Shown here one piece after another: positions 7,528-15,686 of a stretch of 64,000 bases of DNA. Below the pieces are notes generated by a model that saw only the letters and a program-made list of their open reading frames with translations, was not told the DNA's origin and did no database searches. The position numbers were made by a program, and so were the translations under genes. This stretch comes from Oscillospiraceae bacterium (GTDB lineage Bacteria > Bacillota > Clostridia > Oscillospirales > Oscillospiraceae): NCBI GenBank assembly GCA_017538965.1, contig JAFYHU010000017.1:1-64000 (forward strand), given 5' to 3'. Positions within the stretch are counted from its first letter, which is position 1, and the number at the start of each line of letters is the position of its first letter.

Positions 7528-8658
7528 ATGACAGAAATTTATCTGATTCGGCATACACAGACGGAAGGAAACCGCTTTCGCATGGTTCAGGGCTTCTGGG
7601 ACGGCGAAGTCAGCAGACAGGGCTTCCGGCAGATCGAAGCGCTGGCACGGCGCTTTGCCGAAATCCCGGTCGACGCCGTCTACTCCAGCGACCTGACCCG
7701 CGCCATGCTGACCGCAGAGGCCGCGGCGCGCAGGGATCGGCTGCCGATCCGGACGAACAAAGCGCTGCGCGAACTGAATGCCGGCCCCTGGGAGCAGCAG
7801 TTTTTCGGAAATGTCGCCTATGAAGATCCGGCTCTGACGGACCGATTTATCTACGACGCGGAGAACTGGTCTCTGGAAGGCGCCGAGACCTTCCAACAGG
7901 TGCGCACCCGGGCTCTGCGGGCGCTGGAAGAGATCGCCCGGGAAAACGACGGAAAGACCGTCGCCGTGGTCAGCCACGGCGCCACCATCCGCTGCATGCT
8001 GTCCGGCATTACGGGGATTCCGCTTTCCGATGTCGAACATCTGCCGATCTTCCGAAATACGGCGGTTTCCAAGCTGCTCTGGGACGGCGAAAAATTCTCG
8101 ATCGTCTTTCTCAACGACGACTCGCACGTGCCCGAAAACCTGAAAAGCAGCTGGACGGTGACCTCCGACCTGCGCGACACGCTGTTTCGCCCGCAGGAGG
8201 ACAGAGCGTATTACGAACGATGCTACGAGGATGCCTGGCTGTTTGCGCACGGGGATCTGCAGGGATTCTCTGCGGAGTCCTACTATACCGCCGCCTGCCG
8301 GCATCACGGGAAGGCGCCCGGATCCGTGCTGCGTCTGTGGCAGCGGGAAGAACCGGCCGGTCTGGTGGACCTGGATCCCGGGCGCGGCGCGAAGGACGGC
8401 GCCGGCTGGATCAGTCTTCTCTATCTCGAGCCGCTCTTTCGCGGCCGGGGCTACGGCATCCAGCTTCTGGCGAGAGCCGTGCACTTCTACCGCCGCCAGG
8501 GAAGAAGCTGTCTGCGGCTGCAGGTGGCCGAGAGCAATCGGGCTGCGCGGGACTTCTACGCCCGCGAAGGTTTTCGGCAGACGGGCGAGCAGGAGGCCCT
8601 GACAGGAAAGCTGCTGCTCCTGGAATGCCCGCTCCACGCCGTCAGACACCTTCGCTGA
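7528..8658 (+). CDS. histidine phosphatase fused to GNAT acetyltransferase
   Basis: A 376-residue two-domain protein. Residues 1-200 form a phosphoglycerate-mutase-like phosphatase: the phosphohistidine motif is LIRHTQTEGN (residues 5-14), with the second His in VVSHGATIRC (about 151). Residues 220-376 are a GNAT domain, with the acetyl-CoA loop RGRGYGIQLL and the ending ESNRAARDFYAREGF. The start at 7528 is set by GGAGG 6 bases upstream; the reading frame extends further 5' but without a ribosome site. Substrates of both halves are unknown. The fusion implies that one small molecule may be dephosphorylated and acetylated, or that the halves share a regulator. A stem-loop follows the stop codon (about 8655-8682). 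Confidence 0.85.
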   Translation: MTEIYLIRHTQTEGNRFRMVQGFWDGEVSRQGFRQIEALARRFAEIPVDAVYSSDLTRAMLTAEAAARRDRLPIRTNKALRELNAGPWEQQFFGNVAYEDPALTDRFIYDAENWSLEGAETFQQVRTRALRALEEIARENDGKTVAVVSHGATIRCMLSGITGIPLSDVEHLPIFRNTAVSKLLWDGEKFSIVFLNDDSHVPENLKSSWTVTSDLRDTLFRPQEDRAYYERCYEDAWLFAHGDLQGFSAESYYTAACRHHGKAPGSVLRLWQREEPAGLVDLDPGRGAKDGAGWISLLYLEPLFRGRGYGIQLLARAVHFYRRQGRSCLRLQVAESNRAARDFYAREGFRQTGEQEALTGKLLLLECPLHAVRHLR

Positions 8659-8698
8659 GTCAGGGAACCTGTCCCCGTGACTCATATTTCCAATTCGG

Positions 8699-9031
8699 GA
8701 CAACCCCGTTATAGGCTTCCTGCCATTGCGCGGAAGAGAAACCGATCCCTCGCACCGAAGTTTCTCCGCCGCGCTGGCTCCTCACAAGCTCCATATCGTC
8801 TCGCTTCCCCGAAGCATCGGGAAAGCAGCAAGCTTGGATCGTCGCACGCTTCCCGCGCGTCGTTATGCTCATTCCACTGTTCGTCGCTCCCCGATGGAAA
8901 CCCGCTCCGCTGGGCTTTCCGTCGGGGATTATCTATACTCATTCGCGGCAGCAGGAGCTTGGTAAGGGGCAGTACCTTCTCTGGCCGCGAAACGGCACAA
9001 GCTGAGAGGGAGCAACACCCTGTCCGCGTTC
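8699..9031 (-). repeat. modular hairpin repeat, copy C (full length, inverted)
   Basis: Longest copy, minus strand. It carries the 5' module (TTTCGCGGCC...CCGCGAA), the middle module (CCCCGACGGAAAGCCC with GGGTTTCCATCGGGG, then GCTTTCCCGA with TTCGGGGAAGC) and the 3' module (GCGCGGCGGAGAAAC with GTTTCTCTTCCGCGC), ending at CGGGGTTGTC. It fills most of the 440-base gap between the phosphatase-GNAT gene and the transglutaminase-like gene. The rest of that gap holds only a stem-loop at the left and a promoter at the right. Confidence 0.75.
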
Positions 9032-9067
9032 TAAAACAAACTCATTATTCTTTTTATAATAAAAACA

Positions 9068-9096
9068 TTGAAGCAGCGGGTAAAGTATGGTAAAAT
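9068..9096 (+). promoter_or_regulatory. promoter of transglutaminase/pilus operon
   Basis: TTGAAG (9068-9073), 17-base spacer, TAAAAT (9091-9096). The predicted start site near 9103 rules out the ATG at 9100 as a start codon. Confidence 0.6.
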
Positions 9097-9159
9097 TATA
9101 TGATAAGCGTGGAAGAGTCGCTTTTCAGACGGACGAACGCAGGGAAGGAGGCGGGAACT

Positions 9160-10053
9160 CTGAAACGGGCAGCAAAAAGAGTATGGACGGCAAGCCTGCT
9201 GCTGGCTCTGCTCGGCGGATGCCTTTTCCCGCCGACGGGCGCGGCGGCCTATCCCTCCCCCGCCTTTCGGGATTCCGCCTACCATCCGGACCTCGCCCAG
9301 CACGGCGACCGGGCAGCCATCGACACCTCCGGGCTCTCCGAGGGCTATGTCGCCGCTTCGGCGACGTCGGACACCCGCCTGAAGTTTCAGGTGATCAAGG
9401 GCGAGGACGCCTACACCTACGATCTACCCGTTGACGGCACGCCCGCGGTCTTCCCGCTGCAGAGCGGCAGCGGCACCTACCGCTTCCGCATCATGGAGAA
9501 TGTGGTGGACCAGAAATATTCCGAACTCTATTCCGTCACGGCGGATGCCCTGCTGCAGGATGAGTTCCAGCCCTTCCTGCGCCCGAACGCCTATGTCAAC
9601 TACGGCGAAGGCTCGGCCTGCGTCAGACTGGCGGCCGAATTCGCGGCGGGAGCCGCCACCGAAATGGATTTCGTCAACGCGGTCTACGATTACATCTGCA
9701 GCCACGTTACCTACGACAAGGAAAAGGCCACCTCGGTAAAAAGCGGCTATCTCCCGAGCCCGGACGAGACGCTTCAGACCGGCAAGGGCATCTGCTTTGA
9801 CTATGCGTCGCTGGCCGCCGCCATGCTGCGCAGCCAGGGGATTCCCACCAAGATGATCTTCGGGTACGTGGCGCCGAAAGATCTTTACCATGCCTGGAAC
9901 ATGTTCTATACCGATGAAACCGGCTGGGTGACGGTAGGCTTTGAAGCCAACGCGGACACCTGGACCCGCATCGACCTGACCTTTGCGGCCAGCGGCGCGG
10001 ACGCGCAGTTCATCGGGGACGGCACCAACTATTCAGACCTGTACTATTATTAG
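9160..10053 (+). CDS. exported transglutaminase-like protein
   Basis: Cysteine-protease-fold (transglutaminase core) protein with a secretion signal. From a CTG start at 9160, AAGGAGG is 6-7 bases upstream and the signal is KRAAKRVWTASLLLALLGGC, whose LLGGC could be a lipobox. The core holds the triad: Cys in GKGICFDYASLAAAML (about residue 212), His in YHAWN (about 243), and an acidic residue in VGFEAN. Such domains cleave or crosslink proteins or process peptidoglycan peptides. An ATG exists at 9100 but coincides with the predicted transcription start. It heads the pilus-like operon, 12 bases before pilC, so it may act on an envelope or pilus component. Confidence 0.8.
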   Translation: MKRAAKRVWTASLLLALLGGCLFPPTGAAAYPSPAFRDSAYHPDLAQHGDRAAIDTSGLSEGYVAASATSDTRLKFQVIKGEDAYTYDLPVDGTPAVFPLQSGSGTYRFRIMENVVDQKYSELYSVTADALLQDEFQPFLRPNAYVNYGEGSACVRLAAEFAAGAATEMDFVNAVYDYICSHVTYDKEKATSVKSGYLPSPDETLQTGKGICFDYASLAAAMLRSQGIPTKMIFGYVAPKDLYHAWNMFYTDETGWVTVGFEANADTWTRIDLTFAASGADAQFIGDGTNYSDLYYY

Positions 10054-10065
10054 GGCGGTGAAACA

Positions 10066-11112
10066 ATGAGCAGGAAGAAACTGGACGAACTGGGCGTCAG
10101 CGCCTTCTGCGAGAGCATGGCGATGATGATCCAGGCCGGCGTTGCGACCGACGAGGCGATTTCTCTGCTGCAGAGCGAGCGGGAACTCGGCTCCGGCGTT
10201 CTGGAACAGGGTCTTCAGGTGATGAAGACGCAGGTTGACCAGGGCTACGGTCTGGCAGCGGCGATGAAGGAAAGCGGCATTTTTCCCGACTATGCCCTCC
10301 AGATGACCGAGGCCGGCGAGAGCTCCGGCCGGCTGGAAGATACCCTGTTCCGTCTGGCGGCCTACTATAAGGATCAGAAAACCATCGCGGAAAAGCTGCA
10401 CAACGCGATCACCTATCCGGCGGCGATGCTGACGCTGATCATCGCGGTGCTTGCCGTGCTGCTGGTGCTGGTGCTGCCGGCGTTTCGGGACGTGTACAAC
10501 AACCTGACGGGAAGCCTCGCCGCCTCCAGCTACAGCTATGTCCGCTGGGCATACGGCTTCTGCTGGTTTGCGCTGATCCTGATGCTTCTGCTGGCGGTCG
10601 GCCTGATCGTCGGCCTGCTGATGTGGAAGAACGGCAAAAGGGACGCGGTCGAGCGCTTTCTGAGCAGGAACCGCACCTGTTCCGAGATCCTCCAGAACAT
10701 GGGCATGTTCCGCTTTACCTCCGCCCTGTCGACCTTCCTGGCCAGCGGCGATATGCAGGACGACGCGGTTCTGAAAAGCCTGCCGATGACGGCCTGCAAA
10801 CCGGTGGAAGAAAAGCTGAAGCGCTGCATCCGCCGCATGGAGGAAGGCCACAGCATCGCGCAGGCCGCCTACGATGAAGAGCTGTTCGAACCGATCTACG
10901 GCCGGATGCTGCTGGCGGGAGAGCGCAGCGGCAACATGGAGAACGTTCTGAACCGGCTGACCGGCCTGCTGGAGGAAAACTGCGGCAACCTGGTCGAGCG
11001 CCTGATCGGCACGATCGACCCCCTGCTTTCCGGCGTGCTGATGGTGACCGTCGGCCTGTCGCTGCTCAGCGTCATGCTGCCGCTGATCGGCATGATGAAC
11101 GCAATCGGGTAA
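10066..11112 (+). CDS. PilC/GspF-family inner membrane platform protein
   Basis: A 348-residue type II secretion F-family protein, the membrane platform on which type IV pilus-like filaments are assembled. Two repeated cytoplasmic F domains are visible, each with an E(A/R)(S/G)G(E/R/S)SG-type motif (MTEAGESSGRLE near 85-96 and LLAGERSGNMENVL near 283-296). Three transmembrane segments lie near 122-142, 165-186 and at the C-terminus. It is somewhat shorter than the usual roughly 400 residues. A GGCGGTGA ribosome site precedes it. It is followed by four small single-span proteins and PilT in the same operon. Confidence 0.85.
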   Translation: MSRKKLDELGVSAFCESMAMMIQAGVATDEAISLLQSERELGSGVLEQGLQVMKTQVDQGYGLAAAMKESGIFPDYALQMTEAGESSGRLEDTLFRLAAYYKDQKTIAEKLHNAITYPAAMLTLIIAVLAVLLVLVLPAFRDVYNNLTGSLAASSYSYVRWAYGFCWFALILMLLLAVGLIVGLLMWKNGKRDAVERFLSRNRTCSEILQNMGMFRFTSALSTFLASGDMQDDAVLKSLPMTACKPVEEKLKRCIRRMEEGHSIAQAAYDEELFEPIYGRMLLAGERSGNMENVLNRLTGLLEENCGNLVERLIGTIDPLLSGVLMVTVGLSLLSVMLPLIGMMNAIG

Positions 11113-11118
11113 GAGAAT

Positions 11119-11439
11119 ATGTATTCCGACAAGACAGAAAACAAAGGCAGACGGCTGATCTGGCCGCTGCTGGCGGCGCTGATTCTGGCGGTCATTCTGC
11201 TGTCGGTTTTCCGGCATCCGAAGACCGAGCTGGAAGACAGCGGCGCGGCGGCAATCCGCGAGGCGGTGCAGCGCAGCGCGCTGCAGTGCTATGTCGTGGA
11301 AGGCGTCTATCCGCCGAATCTGCAGTATCTGGAGGACAATTACGGTCTGCAGGTGAACACCGAAGACTACTATGTGAGCTATGAGGCCTTTGCCTCGAAC
11401 CTTCCGCCGACCGTGAAGGTCGTCAACCGGACGGAATAA
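11119..11439 (+). CDS. small N-anchored pilus-locus protein
   Basis: A 106-residue protein with a short basic head (KTENKGRR), one hydrophobic helix (13-30) and an extracytoplasmic region of about 75 residues containing a pilin-like helix (AAIREAVQRSALQCYVVEG) and YPPNLQYLE. Residues of this kind follow the hydrophobic stem in pseudopilins, but there is no prepilin peptidase motif. It begins 6 bases after pilC. Function inferred only from position. Confidence 0.65.
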   Translation: MYSDKTENKGRRLIWPLLAALILAVILLSVFRHPKTELEDSGAAAIREAVQRSALQCYVVEGVYPPNLQYLEDNYGLQVNTEDYYVSYEAFASNLPPTVKVVNRTE

Positions 11440-11475
11440 GAGAAAACAGAAAATTTTACGGAGAGGAGGAGAGCG

Positions 11476-11943
11476 ATGAAACGGGACGGACATGCCGGAC
11501 TGGGTCTTTATACGATCGGAATCGCGGCGCTGTTTCTGGCAGGATTTTTGCTGCTCGTGGTATTCGGGGCGCAGAGCTATCGGAACACCGTCGACGGGCA
11601 GAATCGAAACATGCACAGCCGCGCGCTGCTCTCCTACCTGTCGACAACCGTCAAGGCCTACGATGCCGGCGGCGCGCTGCGCATCGACGAAGACAAGGAG
11701 GTCGGGAAGGTGCTGGTCCTCTCCGAGGGCGGCAGCGGCTATGCGCTGCGTATCTATCAGACGGACGGATGCCTGGTGGAGGACTATGCCAGGGCCGACG
11801 CGGCGCTCCGGCCGGAGGACGCCCAGGTCATCGGCACAACCCGGCGCTTTGAGCCGGTCCTGAACGCAGACGGTCTGCTGACCGTGGACTGCGACGCCGG
11901 GAAGGTCCTGCTGCATCTTCGATCGGAGGAGGCAGGGGCATGA
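11476..11943 (+). CDS. DUF4860-like single-span protein of pilus locus
   Basis: A 155-residue protein: MKRDGHAGLGLYTIGIAALF starts a single N-terminal membrane helix (about 10-33), followed by a beta-rich outside domain. It resembles DUF4860 proteins that sit in pilus-like loci of Clostridia. AGGAGGAG lies 5-6 bases before the ATG. The stop overlaps the next start by ATGA. Probably a minor pilin-like subunit. Confidence 0.65.
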   Translation: MKRDGHAGLGLYTIGIAALFLAGFLLLVVFGAQSYRNTVDGQNRNMHSRALLSYLSTTVKAYDAGGALRIDEDKEVGKVLVLSEGGSGYALRIYQTDGCLVEDYARADAALRPEDAQVIGTTRRFEPVLNADGLLTVDCDAGKVLLHLRSEEAGA

Positions 11944-12389
11944 AACGAAACGGACAGATTACAGCGTTCTATATCGAGACACTGCTGCTGATCGTGGTGT
12001 TTCTGGCGATCATTCTGGTGCTGACCCAGGTGTTCGGCCTGGCCAGACAGCAGACGGCCGCCGCCAGACAGCTGACGGATGCGGTGATGCTGGCGGGCAA
12101 CGCCGCCGAGGCCGTCTCAATCAGCGAAAACTGTGAGGAGCTGCTCTCCCTTCTGAACGAAAACGGCAATGCTTCCGCCCGACCGGATGCTTCCGGCGTG
12201 ACGGCCTGTTATGACGACGAGAAAAACCCCGATCCGCAGGGCGCATACCGCGTGGATGTGAGCTGGCGGCCTCAAAAAACTGCGAACGGGACCATGATCT
12301 CCAGCGTGATTCTGGTACACCACGGCGATGCCGAGAAACCGGTTTACCGCCTGAAGACGGCCGCATTCCGAGAGGAGGGGACGCCATGA
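11940..12389 (+). CDS. pilin-like single-span protein
   Basis: A 149-residue protein with a polar head MKRNGQITAFYIE and an N-terminal helix (about 10-33) carrying a Glu five residues after a possible cleavage region, as in pilin stems. A soluble domain with one Cys pair (NCEELL, TACYDD) follows. It overlaps both neighbours by ATGA. No clear G/A-FTxxE prepilin site; the assignment rests on topology and operon position. Confidence 0.6.
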   Translation: MKRNGQITAFYIETLLLIVVFLAIILVLTQVFGLARQQTAAARQLTDAVMLAGNAAEAVSISENCEELLSLLNENGNASARPDASGVTACYDDEKNPDPQGAYRVDVSWRPQKTANGTMISSVILVHHGDAEKPVYRLKTAAFREEGTP

Positions 12390-12787
12390 GAGAGGTACCG
12401 ATCAAGCTCGGACCGCTGACCCTGCTGCTGACGGTGATCAGCATCTGCCTGACGACGCTCGCCATCCTGGCCTTTACGACGGCAAGAGCGGACCTGCGCC
12501 TGGCGGAGAAATACGCCGAAACGGTGCGCAGCCGCTATGCGCTCGAGGAGAAGGGACAGGCCTTCCGGCAGGAGCTGAGCGAAACGGATCCGGCGGACTA
12601 CGGCCTTTCCGGCTGGGAACGTGACAGCAACGGGGTTTACCATACGGTTCTGACAGAGGGAGACCTGAGCCTCAGCATCGGGTTCCGGCCGAACGGAGAG
12701 TCGGGAACCGAACTTCTGCAGTGGCAGCATACGAAAAACTGGACCGAGGACGAAAGCATCGGTCAACTCTGGGACGGAGGATTCTGA
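12386..12787 (+). CDS. small single-span pilus-locus protein
   Basis: A 133-residue protein. A hydrophobic helix (about 9-31) is followed by a charged helical stretch (LRLAEKYAETVRSRYALEEK) and a small domain ending LWDGGF. It overlaps the previous gene by ATGA and the pilT start by one base (TGATG). Family not recognised. Confidence 0.65.
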   Translation: MREVPIKLGPLTLLLTVISICLTTLAILAFTTARADLRLAEKYAETVRSRYALEEKGQAFRQELSETDPADYGLSGWERDSNGVYHTVLTEGDLSLSIGFRPNGESGTELLQWQHTKNWTEDESIGQLWDGGF

Positions 12788-13851
12788 TGGAAATGACTAT
12801 CCTTGACATCATGCAGAAAGCAGTTTCCATGGATGCGTCCGACGTGTTTCTGGTCGCCGGTCTCCCGGTCACCTTCAAATGCGACGGACATCAGGAACGT
12901 CTGCCGGACAACATCATGAAGCCGCCGGATATTCAGGCGATTGTTGAGAACATCTATGAGCTGGCCCACAGAAATCGCGGCAATCTGGACCGCGGCATCG
13001 ACGACGACTTTTCCTTTGCGGTGTGGAATCTGGGGCGTTTCCGGGTGAACGTCTTCCGGCAGCGCGGCTCGCTGGCGGCGGTCATCCGCGTCATCCGTTT
13101 CGGCCTGCCCGATCCCGTCGAGCTCGGCATTCCGGAAAGCGTGCTCTCGCTGGCGGACACCAAGAAGGGTCTGGTGCTCATCACCGGCAGCGCGGGAACG
13201 GGAAAATCGACCACGCTTGCCTGCATGATCGACCGCATCAATCACCGACGCGACTGCCACATCATCACGATGGAAGACCCCATCGAGTACATTCATCACC
13301 ATGACAAGGCGATCGTGACGCAGCGCGAGATCTCGATCGACACGCCGGGCTATCTTGAATCCCTGCGTTCTGCCCTTCGCGAAAGTCCGGACGTGATTCT
13401 GCTGGGCGAGATGCGCGACTACGACACCATTTCCGCTGCGATGACCGCCGCGGAGACCGGCGTGCTGCTGCTCAGCACGCTGCATACCAGCAGCGCCGCC
13501 AACACCATCAACCGCATTCTGGACGTCTTCCCGGCCAACCAGCAGAAGCAGGTCAAGATCCAGCTGGCGCAGATTCTGAAAGGCGTGGTATGTCAGCAGC
13601 TGGTCAGCGCGATCGACGGCGGCCAGATGGCGGTCTTCGAGGTCATGAAAACGACGACGGCCATTCAGAACATGATCCGCGAGGACAAGCTCCACCAGCT
13701 CGAATCGGCGATGCAGGCCGGTGCCTCGGAAGGGATGTGCACCATGGACGGCAGCCTTCTGAAGCTCTATCGGGAAGGGAAAATCACGAAGGATACCGCT
13801 CTTCTTTCCTGCGTCAACTATGAAAACATGGCAAAAAGACTGAGCATGTAA
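12787..13851 (+). CDS. pilT: PilT-type pilus retraction ATPase
   Basis: A 354-residue secretion ATPase that powers filament retraction. Visible motifs: Walker A GSAGTGKST (about 138), Asp box IITMEDPIEY, Walker B VILLGEMRD and His box TLHTSSAANTINRILDVFP. The GEMRD and AAETG signatures and overall length match PilT rather than the assembly ATPase PilB. No PilB or prepilin peptidase is encoded in the window. The start at 12787 overlaps the preceding stop by one base. Confidence 0.88.
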   Translation: MEMTILDIMQKAVSMDASDVFLVAGLPVTFKCDGHQERLPDNIMKPPDIQAIVENIYELAHRNRGNLDRGIDDDFSFAVWNLGRFRVNVFRQRGSLAAVIRVIRFGLPDPVELGIPESVLSLADTKKGLVLITGSAGTGKSTTLACMIDRINHRRDCHIITMEDPIEYIHHHDKAIVTQREISIDTPGYLESLRSALRESPDVILLGEMRDYDTISAAMTAAETGVLLLSTLHTSSAANTINRILDVFPANQQKQVKIQLAQILKGVVCQQLVSAIDGGQMAVFEVMKTTTAIQNMIREDKLHQLESAMQAGASEGMCTMDGSLLKLYREGKITKDTALLSCVNYENMAKRLSM

Positions 13852-13894
13852 GTGTCCCACAGGCGACGATCCGGGTTTGCCAGAGGTGAAAACC

Positions 13895-15145
13895 ATGAGA
13901 ATGACAGAAAAGGAACCGAATATTCTATATGTGCGCATGCTGGGCGGCTTTTCCGTTCGCTGGAACGGAAAACTGATCGCAGGAGGGTCGAAAGCCAGCG
14001 ATTCGCAGCTGACCTGCCTTCTGCAGATCCTGATTCACAACCGGGAGGCCGGGGTTACCCGCGACCGGCTGGAAGAGCTGCTGTTCGGCGACCGCGACAT
14101 GAGCAACGTGCATCATGCCCTCCAGAGCGTGATTTACAACACGAAGAAAAAACTGGAAAAAGCGGGACTGCCGCCGGAAAACTACATTGTCCAGCGCAGC
14201 GGCGTCTTCTTCTGGACCGACCGGATTCCGCTGATGGAAGACGCCTCGGAGTTTGAAAGACTCTTCCACCAGGCGGAGACGACCGCCGATCCGGACGAGC
14301 AGCTGGCGCTGTATCAGGAAGCGGTCCACTGGTACGCGGGCGAATTTCTGCCCAACCAGACGGCTGCCGTCTGGGCTGCGCAGGAAGCGCGGCGGCTGAA
14401 GAGAGTGTTCTGCCTCTGCGTGGAAAGAGCGGCCGAGCAGCTGCGCGAGCATCAGGATTTCTTCCAGCTTGAGGATCTGGGCATCCATGCGGCGAGCATT
14501 GACCCGCTGGCCGACTGGGAGACCCTGACCATGGAAGCGCTGGTTTCGCTGGGCCGGTATGACGAAGCGCGGAAGCTCTACGACGATACGGCCGAGTTCT
14601 ATTTCAATGAGCAGGGCCTGCGGCCGTCCAAAAAGATGATGGAGCAGCTGGATCGGCTCGGAGACGGGATTCAGCACCAGCACGCGGTGCTGGACGAGAT
14701 TCAGGCCGATCTCACCGAGAAGGGCGAAAGCCAGCCGGGCGGCTATCTCTGCAGCTATCCGATTTTTGCCGGCATCTACCGGATGGTAGAAAGGATGATG
14801 GAACGCGGAGGCCAGTCGGTCTACCTGATGCTCTGCACGGTCATCGACAGCAAGGGCAATCCCATGCGGGAAGGACCGATGCTGGATGAGATGTCGAGGC
14901 GCATGGGCGACGCGGTGCGAAGCTCCATCCGGCGCGGCGACGCCATGTGCCAGTACGGCAAGGGGCAGTTCCTCGCCCTGCTCGTCAACACGACGAGAGA
15001 AAACTGCAGCGTTGTCCAGAAACGCATCAGCGAGCGTTTTGTTGTCGGACGACAACGGACCCGGATCGAATACTATGTCAAGTCGGTATTCTGGGTTCCG
15101 CCCTTTGATCAGGAAAATCCGGAACTGGAGCCGGAAGAATCATGA
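13895..15145 (+). CDS. BTAD-domain transcriptional regulator with degenerate GGDEF-like C-terminus
   Basis: A 416-residue regulator. Residues 6-95 form an OmpR-like winged helix (YVRMLGGFSVRWNGKLI ... RDRLEELLFG ... HHALQSVIYNTKKKLE). Residues 110-260 are the helical bacterial transcriptional activation domain (ending NEQGLRPSKKMMEQL). Residues 290-400 resemble a GGDEF domain, but the signature position reads YGKGQFLALL, so cyclic-di-GMP synthesis is not expected. The ATG at 13895 is chosen because GAGGTGA precedes it; a TTG 18 bases upstream has no ribosome site. It lies 44 bases after pilT and overlaps the next gene, so it may regulate the pilus locus. Confidence 0.8.
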   Translation: MRMTEKEPNILYVRMLGGFSVRWNGKLIAGGSKASDSQLTCLLQILIHNREAGVTRDRLEELLFGDRDMSNVHHALQSVIYNTKKKLEKAGLPPENYIVQRSGVFFWTDRIPLMEDASEFERLFHQAETTADPDEQLALYQEAVHWYAGEFLPNQTAAVWAAQEARRLKRVFCLCVERAAEQLREHQDFFQLEDLGIHAASIDPLADWETLTMEALVSLGRYDEARKLYDDTAEFYFNEQGLRPSKKMMEQLDRLGDGIQHQHAVLDEIQADLTEKGESQPGGYLCSYPIFAGIYRMVERMMERGGQSVYLMLCTVIDSKGNPMREGPMLDEMSRRMGDAVRSSIRRGDAMCQYGKGQFLALLVNTTRENCSVVQKRISERFVVGRQRTRIEYYVKSVFWVPPFDQENPELEPEES

Positions 15146-15648
15146 AGAAAACGCAGTGGTATATCGGCGCACCGAACGGCGTTGTGGTCTGCATCCGCGA
15201 GAACAACGACGGTGAACTGGCCGGAGAATTTTATCACAGCTACAGCATCGAACCGGTCCCGTTTCAGGGGGTCGGACAGATGACACTGCGGATGGAAAAG
15301 CTATATGACTGGCTGAACTTCCCCTATCCGGGGACCAACAGCCGCAGCTTCCTGCCGGAAAAGCCGCCGGCGGAGAAAACCGGGGAAAGGATTAAAGTTA
15401 TGAGTGACGAAATGCTGCTGACCAAGCACGGAGAAATCGGGACCTTTATCGTGCGGGTTCAGCACAGACAGAACAGCAGCTGGCAGGGACGCATTACCTG
15501 GATGGAAGAGGACAAGACCGTCCAGTTCCGTTCGGTCTGGGAGATGATCAAGCTGATTGAAAGCGCGGTCAACGCGGTCAGCCAGCCGGAAGAGGAAGAG
15601 CAGGAAGAAGACTGGTTCTCCCCGGAAGCGGAGCAGAGCGTCGACTGA
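15142..15648 (+). CDS. conserved hypothetical protein
   Basis: A 168-residue soluble protein, family not recognised. It has an N-terminal beta-rich half with two Trp-Tyr-rich stretches (WYIGAPNGVVVC), a second half, TFIVRVQHRQNSSWQGRITW (about 104-123), that looks like a small beta barrel reminiscent of PilZ-like folds, and an acidic tail (EEEEQEEDW). The start overlaps the regulator stop by ATGA, so the two are co-translated. Placed between the BTAD regulator and an Hpt protein, it may belong to the same signalling unit. Confidence 0.65.
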   Translation: MKKTQWYIGAPNGVVVCIRENNDGELAGEFYHSYSIEPVPFQGVGQMTLRMEKLYDWLNFPYPGTNSRSFLPEKPPAEKTGERIKVMSDEMLLTKHGEIGTFIVRVQHRQNSSWQGRITWMEEDKTVQFRSVWEMIKLIESAVNAVSQPEEEEQEEDWFSPEAEQSVD

Positions 15649-15686
15649 CCCGGCCCGCCGCATCAAGCGGAAAGGAGGAAGCAGGC

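Noticed and set aside
1..9031. repeat family as a CRISPR array or IS with a transposase
   Set aside because: Copies are kilobases apart and have no spacers or shared ORF; the hairpin modules fit neither.
10033..11916. 627-codon minus-strand ORF
   Set aside because: Opposite pilC and the small pilus genes; shadow frame rich in Gln and His.
13895..15145. active diguanylate cyclase
   Set aside because: The GGDEF position reads GKGQF, so the catalytic residues are missing.
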